39,193 nt of DNA from Promethearchaeota archaeon (GTDB taxonomy: Archaea > Asgardarchaeota > Lokiarchaeia > Sigyniarchaeales > SOKP01), in the NCBI GenBank assembly GCA_019058295.1, contig JAHPZI010000016.1, forward strand, positions 1 to 39,193. Reading direction: 5' to 3'. Under the pieces are notes generated by a model. That model was not told where the DNA came from. It did not search any database and worked only from the letters and a program-made list of their open reading frames with translations. Each line of letters starts with the position of its first letter. Position 1 is the first letter of the stretch. Made by a program: the position numbers and the translations under genes. Of the stretch, positions 8,191-15,995 are shown piece by piece.

Positions 8191-9069
8191 TTAGTCAATT
8201 TCAACATTTCTCCCAAGAGCCTTAAGTGCTTCATTTCTACTATTTTTTACTTCTGATTCATATGGATTTAATTTCAGAGATTGTTCGAATAAGTGTAATG
8301 CTTTTTTATATTTCCCTTTTTTACTAAGTCTTACCCCTTTAATATGTAATATTCGAGCCTTTTTTTCCTCCTTTGTATAAAGTTTATAAATTGAATTAGG
8401 GAAAATCAGACCTTTTCCTTTTTTTAAAGAGTATCCAGAAACATTTTCTTTAAGAGATTTGAAAAACTCATATTTAGATTGTCGTAAATTTTTGGGAATC
8501 GCATCCCATGTATTTTGCAGAACTTTTTGCTTTTGTTTTCTCCAAAGCGGAGCAGTTTTTAGAGATGTACGATGAAAATATATTTTTAGATCTTTAGCAA
8601 AATTATCAAATCCTATTTCTGCGATTCTCTCACTTAATAAATCTTTATTAGATATCAAATGATCTATTTTCCAATTATAATCAAGAACTTTTTTGCTAAG
8701 ATGCGCCAAAAAAGGTCCAAAATGATTTGATCGGGAATTAAAAACCTCCTCCGATTCATAATTCTCATGTCTAATAGGTATTAATTTTATTTTCCAAGTC
8801 GAGGTACTTAGCTTTGCTGATTGAGGATGAATTTTACTGAAAGCGTCCACATTATATACCCAGAAAGTTCCATCTGTTCGAGTAAGGTAAATAAATGATT
8901 TTGTAATTAAAACATGACCATCCCATTTTTCCCAATAATGTTTATTGCCTATAGAATAATGTCGTTTCATATGACAGATTGTACTATATAATATCTCATC
9001 AAATGGAGAAACTTTATCTTTAAGATAAGAAAAATCGATTGGAACATAAATATGCGGATTTTTAATCAT
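8191..9069 (-). CDS. PH/GRAM-like domain plus TPR protein (3' part of a longer gene)
   Basis: The ATG at 9069 gives 292 residues, but the same frame is open for a further 148 codons upstream (listed separately), so this is probably the C-terminal two thirds of a 449-residue protein. Residues 1-75 are one copy of a domain with the pattern IYV-D-x-S-Y...DEILYST-C...W-x-HVLIT, and a second, diverged copy lies in the upstream frame. The pattern of short strands reminds me of PH/GRAM-like membrane-associated domains, but this is an impression, not a match. Residues about 240-290 read as a TPR helix pair (KKGKYKKALHLFEQSLKLNP). Likely a cytoplasmic scaffold. It lies 86 bases (from its restored start) downstream of a Ras-fold gene on the same strand, possibly co-transcribed. 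Confidence 0.65.
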   Translation of the reverse strand: MIKNPHIYVPIDFSYLKDKVSPFDEILYSTICHMKRHYSIGNKHYWEKWDGHVLITKSFIYLTRTDGTFWVYNVDAFSKIHPQSAKLSTSTWKIKLIPIRHENYESEEVFNSRSNHFGPFLAHLSKKVLDYNWKIDHLISNKDLLSERIAEIGFDNFAKDLKIYFHRTSLKTAPLWRKQKQKVLQNTWDAIPKNLRQSKYEFFKSLKENVSGYSLKKGKGLIFPNSIYKLYTKEEKKARILHIKGVRLSKKGKYKKALHLFEQSLKLNPYESEVKNSRNEALKALGRNVEID

Positions 9070-9541
9070 TGCTTCATACCTAAGTTTCTTACAAATGGAA
9101 CCAAATCTTCTTGCTCTTATCTTAAAATCTTTATTTGATTCATATTTTTCATCATTTACGACTGAAAAACTGATATTTTTAAATTGAAACTTCCGTGATT
9201 TATAAGATGTTGCAGGCTCTGCAGGTATCTCCTCCCATTTAAGAAATTTAACTTTCTGTTCACCTTCGTCTTCATTGAAGGCAATCCCGGATGATGTTAA
9301 TAATACATGAGATCTAAATTGATGTTTTTCTTTTCCACTTTTTACTTCTATATCACATAAAGTACTATAAAAAATATCATCCCCTTCGGGAATATAGTTC
9401 GAAATATCACTATAATTTATATCTACATATATATTAGAAATAATTACTCGCCAATTTTTATCTTGTAAGATATCATTATATTCTAAACTATTTAAATCTA
9501 TTAAATAAATGCCCTAAATCATATTTTTTTTGGGAATACAT
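9070..9541 (-). pseudogene. Upstream 5' part of the repeat-domain gene, frame broken near 9512-9514
   Basis: From 9513 down to 9070 the frame of the downstream gene is fully open (148 codons) but contains no ATG, GTG or TTG. It encodes a first copy of the domain seen downstream: NIYVDINYSD, DDIFYSTLCD, then SHVLLTSSGI. An ATG at 9541 opens a different frame (MYSQKKYDLGHLFNRFK) that stops after 17 residues. Removing one G from the GGG at 9514-9512 (minus strand) would join them as MYSQKKYDLGIYLIDLNS and give a single 449-residue protein. An AGAGG sits about 10 bases before that ATG. Either a natural frameshift mutation or an assembly error fits. Confidence 0.6.
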
Positions 9542-9627
9542 GGATGAGAAACCTCTCTGGAAGTGCTGGAAATGCAATTATAGTCATTTAAAATATTTAC
9601 TTTAATATAGGGCTTTATATAAATTAA

Positions 9628-10263
9628 TTATCTTTTTTTAAGGTATTCTCCATATAATTTTGCTAGATGATACAATTCTGGAGAAGAAATTTGAAATTTA
9701 ACCAGGAAATCGTTAAAAATATTGTCGTAAAAATCTATAAGATCCTCATCCTTATCTTTAATTTCATAACCATATAAAAAGTCTAATTCCTTTGCTTTTT
9801 TAATTAAATCGATTTTGTTTATCCGCAAACTATCTGCAAGGACTGGTTTTCTAAAAATTTGAATTATATCTATTCCTACTAGAAAAGTTAAACCCCAAAA
9901 TGAAAAATTATCTTTAAATTCATCAAAATTTTCTTTAGTAAACTCGTTAATAGAATTTAAATCGTATAAATTTAACGCTAGAATCAAAATATCAAGTTTC
10001 TTAATCTTTTCATGGTTAAAAATAAATTCATTAAGGGTTTCAGCAAAAAAAACCTTAATTTTAATAGGAATTTGCTTATATACTATAAAATAATTAAAGA
10101 GACTTTTATCGTTTTCATTCGGTTCGGAAATTTTATCATCAATGGTCTTATTTTTCAAATAATCTAAGAATATTTCTCTTCCAGAGCCATTCTCAGAACT
10201 TTTTGAACCAACTATTCCTAAATGCAAGCTATAGCTAATTTTTTTCAAGAGATTTCTTTCCAA
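9628..10263 (-). CDS. Ras-fold pseudo-GTPase
   Basis: 211 residues that follow the strand-helix order of a Ras/Rab GTPase while lacking its nucleotide-binding residues. LHLGIVG (13-19) fits the first strand, but the P-loop reads GSGRE instead of GKT/S. AETLNEF (74-80) stands where DTAGQERF is expected. LDILILALNLYDLNSINEF (90-108) matches the D-x-I-I-L-V-F-D strand and S-F. FLVGIDI (127-133) replaces the IGNKxD motif. AKELDFLYGYEIKDKDEDL...FDNIF-like spacing near 157-184 mirrors the A-x-E...F-E-T-S-A-K and final helix. The fold assignment is inference from pattern. If right, the protein should bind GTP weakly or not at all and may act as a scaffold or partner of an active GTPase. Confidence 0.6.
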   Translation of the reverse strand: MERNLLKKISYSLHLGIVGSKSSENGSGREIFLDYLKNKTIDDKISEPNENDKSLFNYFIVYKQIPIKIKVFFAETLNEFIFNHEKIKKLDILILALNLYDLNSINEFTKENFDEFKDNFSFWGLTFLVGIDIIQIFRKPVLADSLRINKIDLIKKAKELDFLYGYEIKDKDEDLIDFYDNIFNDFLVKFQISSPELYHLAKLYGEYLKKR

Positions 10264-10348
10264 AAATAATTTATAACTTAATATATTAAAAAAAACATTT
10301 TGATATTAAATTTTGATTAAATTTATCATTAACTTATATTGGTTTGAG

Positions 10349-11284
10349 ATGGCTTTAGTATATTTATTTCTAATTCTAATGGTTATTGCATGGAGTATGT
10401 CTTTCATAATTGTTGACATAGCAGTTGACTTTATTCCACCATTATCTTTAGCTTTGTATAGATTTATAATTGCTTCAGTTTGTTTTATAGTACTTGATAT
10501 TTATTTTAAGATTAGCAAAAAAAGAAAAAATCTAAATGAAAACGCTGAAAATAAAATAACTTCAAAATTTTCAATCAATCAATGGATATTAATCATCTTA
10601 GCGAGTTTTACAGGGGCATCACTCTTCTTTTTTGCTCAATATACAGCAATTCAAATAATAGGACCTTCACTACCTGCGTTATTTGTTTGTCTCTTAGCTC
10701 CTGTATTAATAGCGATATTTTCTATCTTTGTTTTTGGTGAAAAATTAAATAAATCAAAAATAATTGGATTTATAATTGCTTCATTGGGAGGTTTTTTATT
10801 AATAACTGGGGGTGACATAAGAACTCTATCTCCTAACTCCCCCTTATTTATAGCTTTATTGCTATCTTTGGCAACTCCCTTATTATGGGCGATCTATGCA
10901 ACTGCGATTAAAAAAGCATCGAAGTCAAAACCAAATTCGGATATTAAGATTCTTAAATATGTTGCTTATTTCGCAACAATCGAACTTTTGATTTTGGTCG
11001 TGCTGAATAACGAATTCTGGATTTTTATTGATAATTTTTTACATATCATTATATTTCTAAGTGCTCTCTATTTAGGATTTGTGTGCTATGTTCTAGGGTA
11101 TTATATTTGGCAAAATTCGCAAAACCAGCTTTCATCCTCAAAAGTTGCTTCATTCTTATATATCGAACCATTTTTAACCCTATTGTTTTCATTTATCCTT
11201 CAAAGAAGTGAGACCATTGTTTTATGGAATATAATAGGGGGGCTAATAGTTTTAATAGCTGTTATCATCATAAATTACAAATAA
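10349..11284 (+). CDS. EamA/DMT-family transporter
   Basis: Integral membrane protein of 311 residues from the ATG at 10349, with about ten hydrophobic helices in two EamA-like halves. Markers are IAWSMSFIIVDIAVDFIPPLSLALYRF in helices 1-2, the LPALFVCLLAPVLIAIFSIFVFGEKL segment with the conserved GEKL in the first half, and SSSKVASFLYIEPFLTLLFSF in the second. Family members export or import metabolites, amino acids or drugs, and the substrate cannot be predicted. A longer frame from a TTG at 10313 exists, but the ATG places MALVYLFL directly at helix 1 as usual for the family. It is divergent from the pseudo-GTPase gene, with about 85 bases between starts. Confidence 0.85.
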   Translation: MALVYLFLILMVIAWSMSFIIVDIAVDFIPPLSLALYRFIIASVCFIVLDIYFKISKKRKNLNENAENKITSKFSINQWILIILASFTGASLFFFAQYTAIQIIGPSLPALFVCLLAPVLIAIFSIFVFGEKLNKSKIIGFIIASLGGFLLITGGDIRTLSPNSPLFIALLLSLATPLLWAIYATAIKKASKSKPNSDIKILKYVAYFATIELLILVVLNNEFWIFIDNFLHIIIFLSALYLGFVCYVLGYYIWQNSQNQLSSSKVASFLYIEPFLTLLFSFILQRSETIVLWNIIGGLIVLIAVIIINYK

Positions 11285-11411
11285 TCCGATTCTTTAAGAA
11301 ATCTTATTAGTTTCTCATTAATACAATTGTCAGTTTTATATTGAAACCTATTAAGATTAAAGTGAACTATTTAGGCTTTAAAATTAAATTAATTAAAAAA
11401 ATTATTGAAAT

Positions 11412-11702
11412 TTAAGTCTTATTCTTATCCTTCTTTTTATCAAATTCGAATGACTCAAATAAATCAAGATTTAGTTTTTTCGCTAAATCAAATCCCGTAT
11501 CAAAAATTAATTTCACTGATTGATAAAATAAATCTCCTAATACATTATCTACCTTGGAATCGCTATCATCATTAAGTTCCGAAAACATCTTTTTCATTTC
11601 GGAGGGATTTAATTGATCTCTGGTTTTTTCTTCAATTTTCTTATTCATTTCCACTACATCAACTTGAGTTCCATTCAAATTCGAATTATTTTTATTTTCC
11701 AT
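11412..11702 (-). CDS. Small acidic-basic protein, last gene of a three-gene operon
   Basis: 96 residues, no known domain recognised. A polar N-terminus (1-50) precedes an amphipathic helix-like stretch (52-88). The segment LGDLFYQSVK (55-64) closely resembles VGDLLYSAIK in the PlsC-like neighbour and LGKEFYETIK in the first gene of the operon. An AGGAGG sequence eight to ten bases before the ATG (11708-11714 region on the minus strand) makes the start firm. It lies 33 bases downstream of the PlsC-like gene. Probably a partner of that protein. Confidence 0.65.
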   Translation of the reverse strand: MENKNNSNLNGTQVDVVEMNKKIEEKTRDQLNPSEMKKMFSELNDDSDSKVDNVLGDLFYQSVKLIFDTGFDLAKKLNLDLFESFEFDKKKDKNKT

Positions 11703-11735
11703 TAACTTTATCCTCCTTTTTTTTAAAAATCTAAA

Positions 11736-12449
11736 TTATTGTATTTCATTATCATTTTCATCTTCATATTCAGGTATTATTCGGAGGTTATCAATAATAT
11801 TCAGCAATTCTTCAGCTAGTTCGTATCTCTCTGTTCGGTATTTTTCTCTAGTTAATTTACTTGATACACTAATTGGATTGCCAACTTTGACTCTTAATCC
11901 TGGAATTGGAATTAAATTTAATAATTTTGTCTCTTCAGTATGAATTGCTAATGGAATTATTGGAGATTTTCCTGCAACTGCAAATTTAATAATTCCTGCC
12001 ATAGATTTGACTTGAATATCTCGTTCCAATTTAGCCTCTGGAGTCATAGCAACAAGATCACCTTTCTCGTTTAATATTTTAAAAACATTATCGATTGGTT
12101 CCATATCTTCCTTATCTTTGGTGCCCCTAATCATTCCAATTGTTTTAAGAAGTTGACCTGCAATTGGATATGCCATTATTTTAGGATGGAGCATGAAATG
12201 TACTTTGCGTCCAGTTAATTGGCTTATTACTAACATGTCGCGAAAAACATTTTTTGATATAGTAGTTAAAATCGCTTTTCCTATTATAGGAATATTTTCT
12301 GCGCCTTCTACTTTTAAATCTGCTATTCCTTTTAATGCTATGCCACCAACCCCTTTTATAGCACTGTAAAGAAGATCTCCCACAAGCGCTTTTGTATCTA
12401 ACTTAGGCTTTTCTTCTTCTTTTTCCAGAATAACTTCATGTTCAACCAT
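11736..12449 (-). CDS. PlsC/LPLAT-like protein with degenerate active site
   Basis: 237 residues with the overall layout of a lysophospholipid/glycerolphosphate acyltransferase. A domain start like LKVEGAENIPIIGKAILTT (45-63) corresponds to the strand before the NHxxxxD motif. KILNEKGDLVAMTPEAKLE (124-142) corresponds to the G-x-x-V-x-x-F-P-E-G-T-R region, and SPIIPLAI (162-169) to V-P-I-V-P-V. The catalytic pieces are missing: K66-x4-D71 stands where H-x4-D should be, and TPEAKL replaces FPEGTR. Transferase activity is therefore doubtful. It might bind acyl or lipid phosphate groups without catalysis, or use other residues. AAGAGGT precedes the ATG. It is the middle gene of a minus-strand trio. 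Contrast the tandem PlsC at 18-20 kb, which keeps both motifs. Confidence 0.7.
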   Translation of the reverse strand: MVEHEVILEKEEEKPKLDTKALVGDLLYSAIKGVGGIALKGIADLKVEGAENIPIIGKAILTTISKNVFRDMLVISQLTGRKVHFMLHPKIMAYPIAGQLLKTIGMIRGTKDKEDMEPIDNVFKILNEKGDLVAMTPEAKLERDIQVKSMAGIIKFAVAGKSPIIPLAIHTEETKLLNLIPIPGLRVKVGNPISVSSKLTREKYRTERYELAEELLNIIDNLRIIPEYEDENDNEIQ

Positions 12450-12479
12450 ATTTTATAACCTCTTTTTATTTAAATCTCC

Positions 12480-12674
12480 TTAAAGTTTGTATATAAACTC
12501 ATTAACCTCTTCCATTCTATTTTCATAATACTCTTTAAGATCCTTCTCAGAAACGAAAGAAGGTATAACCTTTTCTGTAAAAATATCAAATATTGTGGAT
12601 AATTTTGACCTATGTTTTATAGTCTCGTAAAATTCCTTTCCTAAACTCCTTAAATCTTCTAAAAATTTTGACAT
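12480..12674 (-). CDS. Small helical protein, first gene of the PlsC-like operon
   Basis: 64 residues, charged and probably all helical. No family recognised. Residues 11-20 (LGKEFYETIK) share a [LV]G-x-x-[FL]Y-x-[STA]-[VI]-K pattern with both downstream gene products. It precedes the PlsC-like gene by 30 bases on the same strand. The 255 bases upstream contain no other gene and should carry the operon promoter. Reality as a gene is supported mainly by its position and the shared motif. Confidence 0.55.
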   Translation of the reverse strand: MSKFLEDLRSLGKEFYETIKHRSKLSTIFDIFTEKVIPSFVSEKDLKEYYENRMEEVNEFIYKL

Positions 12675-12929
12675 ATCTTAGACATATTTTCTCAAACGAA
12701 TGTTTATTTTTATTGAAACTTTATTTATAAAACTTCTACCACCATTAAGAGTATTAATTCAAAGAATATTTTGAAAGGTATGAATCAAAGGAAAATATCG
12801 AATTTTCATATCTAAATACTACCTTCAATATTTTAATCAGCTTCGCAAAGCACGAAACTCAATTATTCATTAAGATAGAAATTTGACTTATGGCTAATTT
12901 TTGGTGAGAAAACTTTTAATTTAAAGATG

Positions 12930-13478
12930 TTAGAAGTTTTCTTCATCCGAAATTATTACCGCACCAATTGTGCCTAAAATCCCTGCTGTTAGCGCAATAT
13001 AGAAGCCAGGACCTAAACCCCATATAAACATAGCATAATAATACTCATCACCAATGGCACTACTAGTACTTCTGCCCCCGAAAAGAATTCCTCTTTCCAT
13101 AAAATATTTTAATTCGTCTGGATCAGCCATTGGCGAAAATAATGCTGCCAGAAATAATATAGGGCCCATAATTATAAAAATACCACCTACTATCCCAAGA
13201 ATCTTATTTGTTCTCATAATACCAACTAATAAGAGTAATGAACCAATCAAAGTTGAAAATCCTGCAATTATCCCGATTGGTCCTAAAATTTGGTGATTAT
13301 ATTCGTCAGTATAAACAGCTCCGAATGCGTTCAGACGGGTCCCACCAAAAAGCATATTCAAACCTCTCCCAAGAAGACCCAAGGAAAACCACCAAGAACC
13401 GTATAATGGGGAAATATAATATAAAAAAATACTTAAGAACCCAAAAAAGCATCCAAATTTAGCTAGTGTATGTTCCAT
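12930..13478 (-). CDS. Four-helix membrane protein
   Basis: 182 residues with four evident hydrophobic helices: about 5-25, 64-86 (ILGPIGIIAGFSTLIGSLLLL), 92-112 and 150-175. A conserved-looking glycine-rich loop (LGRGLNMLFGGTRLNAFG) lies between helices 1 and 2. An aromatic, acidic loop (SAIGDEYYYAMFIWGLGPGF) precedes the last helix. No known family recognised; it could be a small channel-like or stress membrane protein. AAGAGA lies about eight bases before the ATG. It is divergent from the ferredoxin gene across about 170 bases. Confidence 0.65.
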   Translation of the reverse strand: MEHTLAKFGCFFGFLSIFLYYISPLYGSWWFSLGLLGRGLNMLFGGTRLNAFGAVYTDEYNHQILGPIGIIAGFSTLIGSLLLLVGIMRTNKILGIVGGIFIIMGPILFLAALFSPMADPDELKYFMERGILFGGRSTSSAIGDEYYYAMFIWGLGPGFYIALTAGILGTIGAVIISDEENF

Positions 13479-13647
13479 GATTTTATCTCTTAGTTTAGTA
13501 AATTATAGACAATATAATCAAATTTAAATTTTTCTTTATTTGCCTAATTTAGAAAGTTCTCTCCCTTTTTATGAATATATTATAAGTTATTTAAAAATAA
13601 ATGAAACATTAATAATTATAAAAAATGAGTAATAGATTTGTTATATA

Positions 13648-13884
13648 ATGACAAACACGTCCATTAATTCACATGTTGCGGTCTTAGATATTAAAGCATG
13701 CTTAGGCTGTGGAAAATGTATTGATATATGTCCGACAGACGCAATTCCTCCACTTTTAGGACTCTATTCGAGATTACTCGAAATAGATAAAATTAAATGT
13801 AATGGATGTGGTGAATGTGTTCCCATTTGTCCTCATAATGCAATAAACTTAGTAGAATTATCTAAAACAAAAAATCAAATTTAA
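13648..13884 (+). CDS. 2[4Fe-4S] ferredoxin
   Basis: 78-residue ferredoxin with two CxxCxxCxxxC clusters: CLGCGKCIDIC followed by P (residues about 19-30) and CNGCGECVPIC followed by P (about 51-62). It is typical of clostridial-type low-potential electron carriers. Such carriers could serve the bifurcating HdrA, or the 2-hydroxyacyl-CoA-dehydratase-type activase a few kilobases away, which needs a reduced ferredoxin or flavodoxin. The spacing of 20 residues between clusters is slightly long because of a PLLGLYSRL insertion. No ribosome site precedes the ATG, so a short-leader or leaderless transcript is possible. Confidence 0.9.
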   Translation: MTNTSINSHVAVLDIKACLGCGKCIDICPTDAIPPLLGLYSRLLEIDKIKCNGCGECVPICPHNAINLVELSKTKNQI

Positions 13885-13930
13885 GATTTTTTAGTTAAAA
13901 TGAGCTGATTTTAGAGTTTTTTTGAGAAAT

Positions 13931-13943
13931 AAAAAAAAAAAAA
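13931..13943 (-). terminator. T13 terminator of the seven-helix protein gene
   Basis: Thirteen A on the plus strand, hence T13 on the minus strand, seven bases beyond the end of the minus-strand membrane-protein gene. Matches an archaeal oligo-T terminator. Confidence 0.45.
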
Positions 13944-13950
13944 GAATTAT

Positions 13951-14820
13951 CTAATTATCAAATGGATCTGCTAAAGGTCCTGAAATTCCAATTTTTTCAG
14001 CAATTTTTAATATATACTTTTTTCTATGGTTGTGCGTTATATCTAAGAGTATTAGAGCTGGAAAAGATAGAATTGTGATACCTATTGGTAATGTCGGATA
14101 AAATACAATGAACATAATACTCATACCTTGAACTCCTTTCGCAATTTCCATAACTTCAAACATATACCAGAAAAAAGCATAAAAAGAGAGAATAACTGAA
14201 ATCCCAGCATAACCTTTCAATAGATAATTATACCAACCGCCTACACTCCTAACTTCAGTTGGTTGAGCTAAATCTTTTACTTTTTCTTTGTTAGTATAAA
14301 CAATACCAGCATCTAGCAAAAACCACACTGATGAAAATATTCCCATAGATATACCCGTCATTAAAGCTAATAATGCAAGAAGAGTTACCATAGCAACTTG
14401 TTCATTATCTGAGCTATTTACAGCAATTCTCTGCACCCATGAAGTAAATGCAAACATTAAAGCAAAATTTATCGCCATTAATGCAGGAAACAACCCCTTT
14501 AAAAAGTATTTTTTGAATTTTTCTGGTTTTTCTTTATCTTGTACCCCGTAAATCATTTTCCGTCCGATTATCTTTTTATGGGCATAGAGATATAATGGAC
14601 CTAAAGCGTATCCAACGAAAACTCCTCCAATAATAGCACAAATAGTTATCATAATAAACATATATACGATATCATGGGCTGCGTTATTGGTTGGAGAAAA
14701 TCTGATCCAGTTTCGACCTACTGCCTCCGGATTATTACCTACAATAATCACTAAAACAAGTAAAATTAAATTTAAAATTATATATATCAATAGTGGTTTC
14801 ATATATTTTTTAACAGTCAT
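13951..14820 (-). CDS. Seven-helix membrane protein of unknown function
   Basis: 289 residues with about seven hydrophobic segments: 9-28, 50-75, 110-128, 140-165, 200-222, 230-255 and possibly one short helix. Cytosolic loops are basic (YAHKKIIGRKMIYG, NHRKKYILK). No sequence family recognised. The C-terminus is soluble, IGISGPLADPFDN. It follows the activase gene on the same strand, but a 139-base gap and its own terminator make co-transcription with the dehydratase-like operon uncertain. Confidence 0.7.
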   Translation of the reverse strand: MTVKKYMKPLLIYIILNLILLVLVIIVGNNPEAVGRNWIRFSPTNNAAHDIVYMFIMITICAIIGGVFVGYALGPLYLYAHKKIIGRKMIYGVQDKEKPEKFKKYFLKGLFPALMAINFALMFAFTSWVQRIAVNSSDNEQVAMVTLLALLALMTGISMGIFSSVWFLLDAGIVYTNKEKVKDLAQPTEVRSVGGWYNYLLKGYAGISVILSFYAFFWYMFEVMEIAKGVQGMSIMFIVFYPTLPIGITILSFPALILLDITHNHRKKYILKIAEKIGISGPLADPFDN

Positions 14821-14959
14821 TTTTTTTACTCTAAAACAATTTTTAGAATTATCTAATAGAAATATTAAGTAAAATTTTAAGTTATACTAAGTCTTCAAAA
14901 ACATTTCCGCTTGTTTTAGAGTATTATTCATATAAATCAAGATAATATGAAATTAAAAA

Positions 14960-15982
14960 TTAAAAAACCTCCCATTTTCCACAGCGACTTCCCCATCGAG
15001 CTATCACCTTATCCTCCTCATCTGGCATTTTAACTTGAATAATTTCACAATTATTGGGACAATCACCGCAGTTAAAGGCTGACGTGACAAATTCAATTTC
15101 TGCAACTTCAAATCCCCTAAATACAGTTTCAGTTTCATGATTAAGGTAATGATCTCTCACTAGAATTGCCATACCTATTGCCCCCATTAAAACGTTATGC
15201 TTAGGGACAACCACTTTAACACCAAGGTGTCTTTCAAAAGCTTGTACAATCCCTGCATTAAAAGATACACCGCCTTGAAAAACAATTGGAGACTCTAAAT
15301 CTTTTCCCTTGGATAAATTATTCAAATAGTTGCGAACCAATGAATCGCATAAACCAGCGATAATATCTTCACGGGAATATCCCGCATTTTGCTTATGAAT
15401 CATATCAGATTCAGCAAATACAGTACATCTCCCGGCTATTGAAACTGGATTTGTTGATTTTATAGCATAACTTCCAAATTCCTCAATAGGGATTTCAAGC
15501 CTTGAAGCTTGATGATCAAGGAAAGAACCAGTCCCAGCTGCGCAGACAGAATTCATCGCAAAATCAATTATGATTCCATCTCTGAGGAGGATCATCTTCG
15601 AGTCTTGCCCTCCAATCTCCAATATTGTTCTCACATCAGGATATTCAGATTGTGCGCCTACTGCATGTGCTATAATCTCTGTCTTAGCAAGATCTCCGCC
15701 AACAACTGCTTTAGTTAAATATCTAGCGGAACCAGTAGTACCACAAGCCCGTATTGCATACCCTTGCAATTCTCCACTTTCCTCTACTTGCTTTCTTAAT
15801 TGTGCCATTCCATCTTTAACAGAGTCGATAGGTGACCCCTTATTTCTTAAGAACACGCTTGTAAGTACATTCCCATCTGTGTCTATTAGAACAAATTTTA
15901 AACTTACACTTCCCACATCTATACCTAGGAAAGCGTCTTTTTTACTATCACTCGAAATAGTCTTATCTGAAACTTGTACCAT
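14960..15982 (-). CDS. BadF/BcrA/HgdC-type ATPase (acyl-CoA dehydratase activase)
   Basis: About 340 residues with the ASKHA ATPase fold. FLGIDVGSVSLK (20-31) is phosphate motif 1, TILEIGGQDSK (121-131) phosphate 2, and VFQGGVSFNAG (236-246) the adenosine motif (numbering from the ATG at 15988). Cysteines C149 (NSVCAAGTGSF) and C188 (GRCTVF) are the two ligands per monomer of the 4Fe-4S cluster that bridges the dimer. Family members use ATP to drive one electron into a 2-hydroxyacyl-CoA dehydratase or benzoyl-CoA reductase. The C-terminal extension CGDCPNNC (307-314) plus C336 is typical of the sub-branch paired with DUF2229. The ATG at 15982 fits the AGAGGT site at 15992-15997 better than the one at 15988. 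It sits seven to 13 bases after the HgdB-like gene. Confidence 0.92.
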   Translation of the reverse strand: MVQVSDKTISSDSKKDAFLGIDVGSVSLKFVLIDTDGNVLTSVFLRNKGSPIDSVKDGMAQLRKQVEESGELQGYAIRACGTTGSARYLTKAVVGGDLAKTEIIAHAVGAQSEYPDVRTILEIGGQDSKMILLRDGIIIDFAMNSVCAAGTGSFLDHQASRLEIPIEEFGSYAIKSTNPVSIAGRCTVFAESDMIHKQNAGYSREDIIAGLCDSLVRNYLNNLSKGKDLESPIVFQGGVSFNAGIVQAFERHLGVKVVVPKHNVLMGAIGMAILVRDHYLNHETETVFRGFEVAEIEFVTSAFNCGDCPNNCEIIQVKMPDEEDKVIARWGSRCGKWEVF

Positions 15983-15995
15983 TTTCATTTAACCT

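Noticed and set aside
15570..15992. Plus-strand frame of 140 codons
   Set aside because: It lies entirely antisense to the activase gene, whose ASKHA and cysteine motifs are unmistakable; the plus-strand product is proline/serine-rich with no motif.
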